64,000 nt of DNA from an uncultured Flavobacterium sp. GTDB taxonomy: Bacteria > Bacteroidota > Bacteroidia > Flavobacteriales > Flavobacteriaceae. Below are positions 61,741 to 64,000 of this stretch, in pieces. Positions within the stretch are counted from its first letter, which is position 1; the number at the start of each line of letters is the position of its first letter. Both the position numbers and the translations under genes were made by a program. The notes under the pieces are model-generated. The model was not told where the DNA came from, ran no database searches, and saw only the letters and a list, made by a program, of their open reading frames with translations. Location of the stretch: assembly GCA_937773775.1 (NCBI GenBank), contig CALJVL010000001.1, positions 124,001 to 188,000 on the forward strand, read 5' to 3'.

Positions 61741-62748
61741 ATGTACCATTCAAAAATATCGGGGTTAGGGTATTATGTCCCATCAAATGTTGTCACTAAT
61801 GACGATTTATCTAAAACTATTGATACTAGTGACGAGTGGATTCAGGAAAGAACTGGTATTCAGGAAAGAAGGCATATTATACCTGGAGAAGACACAACCA
61901 CTTCAATGGGTGTAAAAGCGGCTGAGATCGCTATTAAACGTTCCGGTGTTGCCAAAGAAGATATCGATTTTGTGGTTTTTGCCACATTAAGTCCCGATTA
62001 CTATTTTCCTGGCCCCGGAGTTTTAGTACAACGTGATTTAGGATTGAAAACCGTGGGTGCATTAGATGTAAGAAATCAATGTTCAGGTTTTATATACGCA
62101 TTGTCGGTTGCCGACCAGTATATTAAAACGGGTATGTATAAAAATGTTTTAGTGATAGGGTCTGAAGTACATTCAGCAGGTTTGGATATGACTTCTCGCG
62201 GACGTGGAGTTTCTGTCATTTTTGGAGATGGAGCGGGAGCGGCTATTCTAAGTAGAGAAGAGGATTTGACCAAAGGAATTCTTTCTACTCATTTACACTC
62301 AGAAGGGCAACATGCCGAAGAATTAATCGTAAAGGCCCCAGGAATGGGAGGGCGTTGGGTAACTGACATCCTTGCCGATAATGATCCTAACGATGAAAGT
62401 TATTTCCCTTATATGAACGGTCAATTTGTGTTTAAAAATGCAGTAGTTCGTTTTGCCGAAGTGATAAATGAAGGATTAGAAGCAAATGATTTGCAAGTAT
62501 CGGATATTGACATGTTGATTCCGCATCAAGCCAATTTAAGAATTTCTCAATTTATTCAAAAGAAATTTGGTTTGAATGACGATCAGGTCTACAATAATAT
62601 TCAGAAATATGGTAACACAACTGCGGCGTCGATTCCGATTGCCTTAACTGAAGCATGGGAGCTAGGTAAGATAAAAACAGGAGATACAGTTGTTTTGGCT
62701 GCTTTTGGTAGCGGATTCACATGGGGAAGCGCCATCATAAAATGGTAA
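61741..62748 (+). CDS. fabH: 3-oxoacyl-ACP synthase III (FabH-type)
   Basis: A 335-aa thiolase-fold enzyme that starts fatty acid chains by condensing acyl-CoA with malonyl-ACP. GLGYYVPSNVVTNDDL and DTSDEWIQERTGIQERR form the conserved N-terminus. The catalytic triad is seen at DVRNQCSGFIYAL (Cys), IPHQANLRI (His) and YGNTTAASIPIAL (Asn). A longer insert (near WVTDILADNDPNDE) is typical of Bacteroidota members, which may accept branched or other primers. Followed by a strong terminator. A 227-bp gap without features precedes it. Confidence 0.92.
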   Translation: MYHSKISGLGYYVPSNVVTNDDLSKTIDTSDEWIQERTGIQERRHIIPGEDTTTSMGVKAAEIAIKRSGVAKEDIDFVVFATLSPDYYFPGPGVLVQRDLGLKTVGALDVRNQCSGFIYALSVADQYIKTGMYKNVLVIGSEVHSAGLDMTSRGRGVSVIFGDGAGAAILSREEDLTKGILSTHLHSEGQHAEELIVKAPGMGGRWVTDILADNDPNDESYFPYMNGQFVFKNAVVRFAEVINEGLEANDLQVSDIDMLIPHQANLRISQFIQKKFGLNDDQVYNNIQKYGNTTAASIPIALTEAWELGKIKTGDTVVLAAFGSGFTWGSAIIKW

Positions 62749-62798
62749 AATCATTTTGTTTTTTAGTTTAATAAAAAGACTTTTTTCTTATATATAAA

Positions 62799-62833
62799 AA
62801 ACCCCGGAGTTGGCATACTCCGGGGTTTTTTGG
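62799..62833 (+). terminator. Intrinsic terminator of fabH
   Basis: AACCCCGGAGT and ACTCCGGGGTT pair perfectly around TGGCAT, then TTTTTG; about 50 bp after the fabH stop. Confidence 0.88.
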
Positions 62834-63161
62834 GTAACAAATTATCTAAACTAAATCTTAGAAAACTCTAGCAATGCCGTGGGTTTCATTTTTGTTTCTT
62901 TGTTTTCTTTGGATGGCTTTGTTTTTTTTGCCTCCGGCTTTTCTACAAACAGTTCTGGAATAGAAAGTAGGAATGATTTAACAAAAGTTCTCGCTTGTAT
63001 TTAAAAACATTTACTAAAGCCTTCTTAATAGACTCGCTAAAAGAAAAAATGTTACACTTTAATTTGAAAAATTAGTGTATTGTGGTAGTCAAAGAGTAAA
63101 AACCCTTGTTTTGAGTAAGAAATTATCTTGTTTTCCAATTTACAAATTGCTGCATTATAGT

Positions 63162-63169
63162 TATATTTG
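63162..63169 (+). promoter_or_regulatory. Candidate -7 box TATATTTG of argS
   Basis: A perfect TAnnTTTG match 23 bp before the argS ATG; identical to the -7 box of the tRNA-Thr promoter. No TTTG at 19-bp spacing. Confidence 0.45.
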
Positions 63170-63192
63170 CAAGCTTAAATTAAATACATAAA

Positions 63193-64000
63193 ATGACATT
63201 ATCCCAAATTCTTACGCCATCAATCGAAAAAGCCATTCAAGCTTTGTTTGACATTGCTATTGACAAAGTTGAATTTCAGTCCACTCGGAAGGAATTTGAG
63301 GGGGATATTACGATGGTTATTTTTCCTTTATTAAAAGTTGTAAAAAGCAACCCAGTGGAGTTGGGTAATAAAATAGGAAACTACCTAGTTGAAAATGTAG
63401 CGGAAGTTGCCAGATTCAATGTAGTTTCCGGCTTCTTGAATATTGTGATTTCAGATGAGTACTATTTGAATTTCTTTAATGAAATTAGAGATGACCTGAA
63501 ATTTGGTTTTGTTATGCCAAATCCTAATGATAAGGCTGTGATGGTAGAATATTCCTCACCAAATACAAATAAGCCACTGCATCTAGGTCACGTCCGTAAT
63601 AATCTATTGGGTTATTCTGTTGCAGAGATTATCAAAGCTTCAGGTAAAAAAGTATATAAAACTCAAATCATAAACGATAGAGGAATTCATATTTGTAAAT
63701 CAATGCTGGCTTGGCAAAAATTTGGAAATGGAGAAACTCCCGAATCGTCAGGTTTAAAAGGAGATAAATTAGTAGGTAATTACTATGTGGCTTTTGACAA
63801 AGCCTATAAAGTAGAGATCGCTCAATTAATGAGCGAAGGAAAAACAGAGGAAGAAGCTAAAAAGCAAGCGCCAATTATTATAGAAGCGCAAGAGATGCTT
63901 TTAAAATGGGAAGCGGGTGATGAAGAAGTGATTTCGCTTTGGAAAAAGATGAACCAATGGGTTTATGATGGTTTTGCCATCTCTTATAAAAAGCTAGGTG
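63193..64000 (+). CDS. argS: Arginyl-tRNA synthetase, N-terminal part (cut by window end)
   Basis: Open from ATG 63193 to the window end, about 269 codons. The N-terminal Add-1-like domain (AIQALFDIAIDKVEFQ, GDITMVIFPLLK) that recognises the tRNA elbow is followed by the class I catalytic core: VEYSSPNTNKPLHLGHVRNNLLGYS carries the HIGH-type motif (HLGH). INDRGIHICKSMLAWQKFG is the conserved stretch after it. It charges tRNA-Arg. The KMSK-like loop and anticodon domain lie outside. Confidence 0.93.
   Translation, partial: MTLSQILTPSIEKAIQALFDIAIDKVEFQSTRKEFEGDITMVIFPLLKVVKSNPVELGNKIGNYLVENVAEVARFNVVSGFLNIVISDEYYLNFFNEIRDDLKFGFVMPNPNDKAVMVEYSSPNTNKPLHLGHVRNNLLGYSVAEIIKASGKKVYKTQIINDRGIHICKSMLAWQKFGNGETPESSGLKGDKLVGNYYVAFDKAYKVEIAQLMSEGKTEEEAKKQAPIIIEAQEMLLKWEAGDEEVISLWKKMNQWVYDGFAISYKKLG

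Larger units (their letters stand above)
62749..63192. other. Intergenic region of 444 bp with a possible decayed small gene
   Basis: It holds the fabH terminator and, on the minus strand from 63000 to 62851, an open frame without a start codon (FVKSFLLSIPELFVEKPEAK, ending ALLEFSKI). Upstream, in another frame, FSESIKKALVNVFKYKRE may be its former N-terminal part. This could be a decayed or miscalled small gene. Otherwise nothing is seen apart from the argS promoter-like box. Confidence 0.4.

Overview
The window is low-GC, has almost no Shine-Dalgarno signals, and carries several TAnnTTTG-type -7 boxes. Together with the gene content (PorV/PorQ-family porin, DUF4105, M61 peptidase, the order idi-queD-bcp-manA, a Flavo-1-like element) this points to Bacteroidota, family Flavobacteriaceae, most likely Flavobacterium. 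This is an inference from sequence alone.

Region 1 (1-24.1 kb) is a surface-polysaccharide locus read left to right and cut at its left end. It holds a run of GT2 glycosyltransferases, two acyltransferases, a nonulosonic-acid module (NeuB-type synthase and a CMP-nonulosonate synthetase fused to a HAD domain), a polysaccharide pyruvyl transferase-like protein, several GT4 enzymes, an exostosin-like enzyme, an O-antigen ligase/polymerase-type membrane protein and, last, the initiating polyprenyl-phosphate sugar transferase. Most genes overlap or nearly touch, so one long operon is likely. No flippase gene is visible; it may lie left of the window. Ten single-base frame breaks, all +1 in homopolymer runs, cluster in 8.65-11.16 kb.

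Region 2 (24-49 kb) is mostly housekeeping: a DUF4105 protein and PorV-like porin, pssA, a GH25 lysozyme, lptB, an AhpD-like protein, tatC and kdsD on the minus strand, recQ, an FAD oxidoreductase, a single-domain response regulator, an M20 amidohydrolase, msrB, a GNAT protein, idi-queD-bcp-manA, tRNA-Thr, an M61 peptidase, a sterol-desaturase homologue, and DoxX and EamA proteins. Hairpin terminators punctuate it, and degenerate CAGTG-type repeat tracts lie at 22.3, 28.1 and 28.5 kb.

Region 3 (49-57 kb) is accessory. It has tiny membrane ORFs, a CarboxypepD_reg-like protein, a complete IS1182-type element inserted with a 4-bp ACGT duplication, a frameshifted erythromycin-esterase-type gene, and a SEC-C protein with a possible PD-(D/E)XK core. 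Related intergenic repeats separate these genes, and two of the genes are bracketed by their own short inverted repeats. This cassette-like layout is the most unusual structural signal in the window.

Region 4 (57-64 kb) returns to core genes: htpG, a lipocalin-like lipoprotein, an OmpA-family lipoprotein, an ABC ATPase, fabH and the 5' part of argS.
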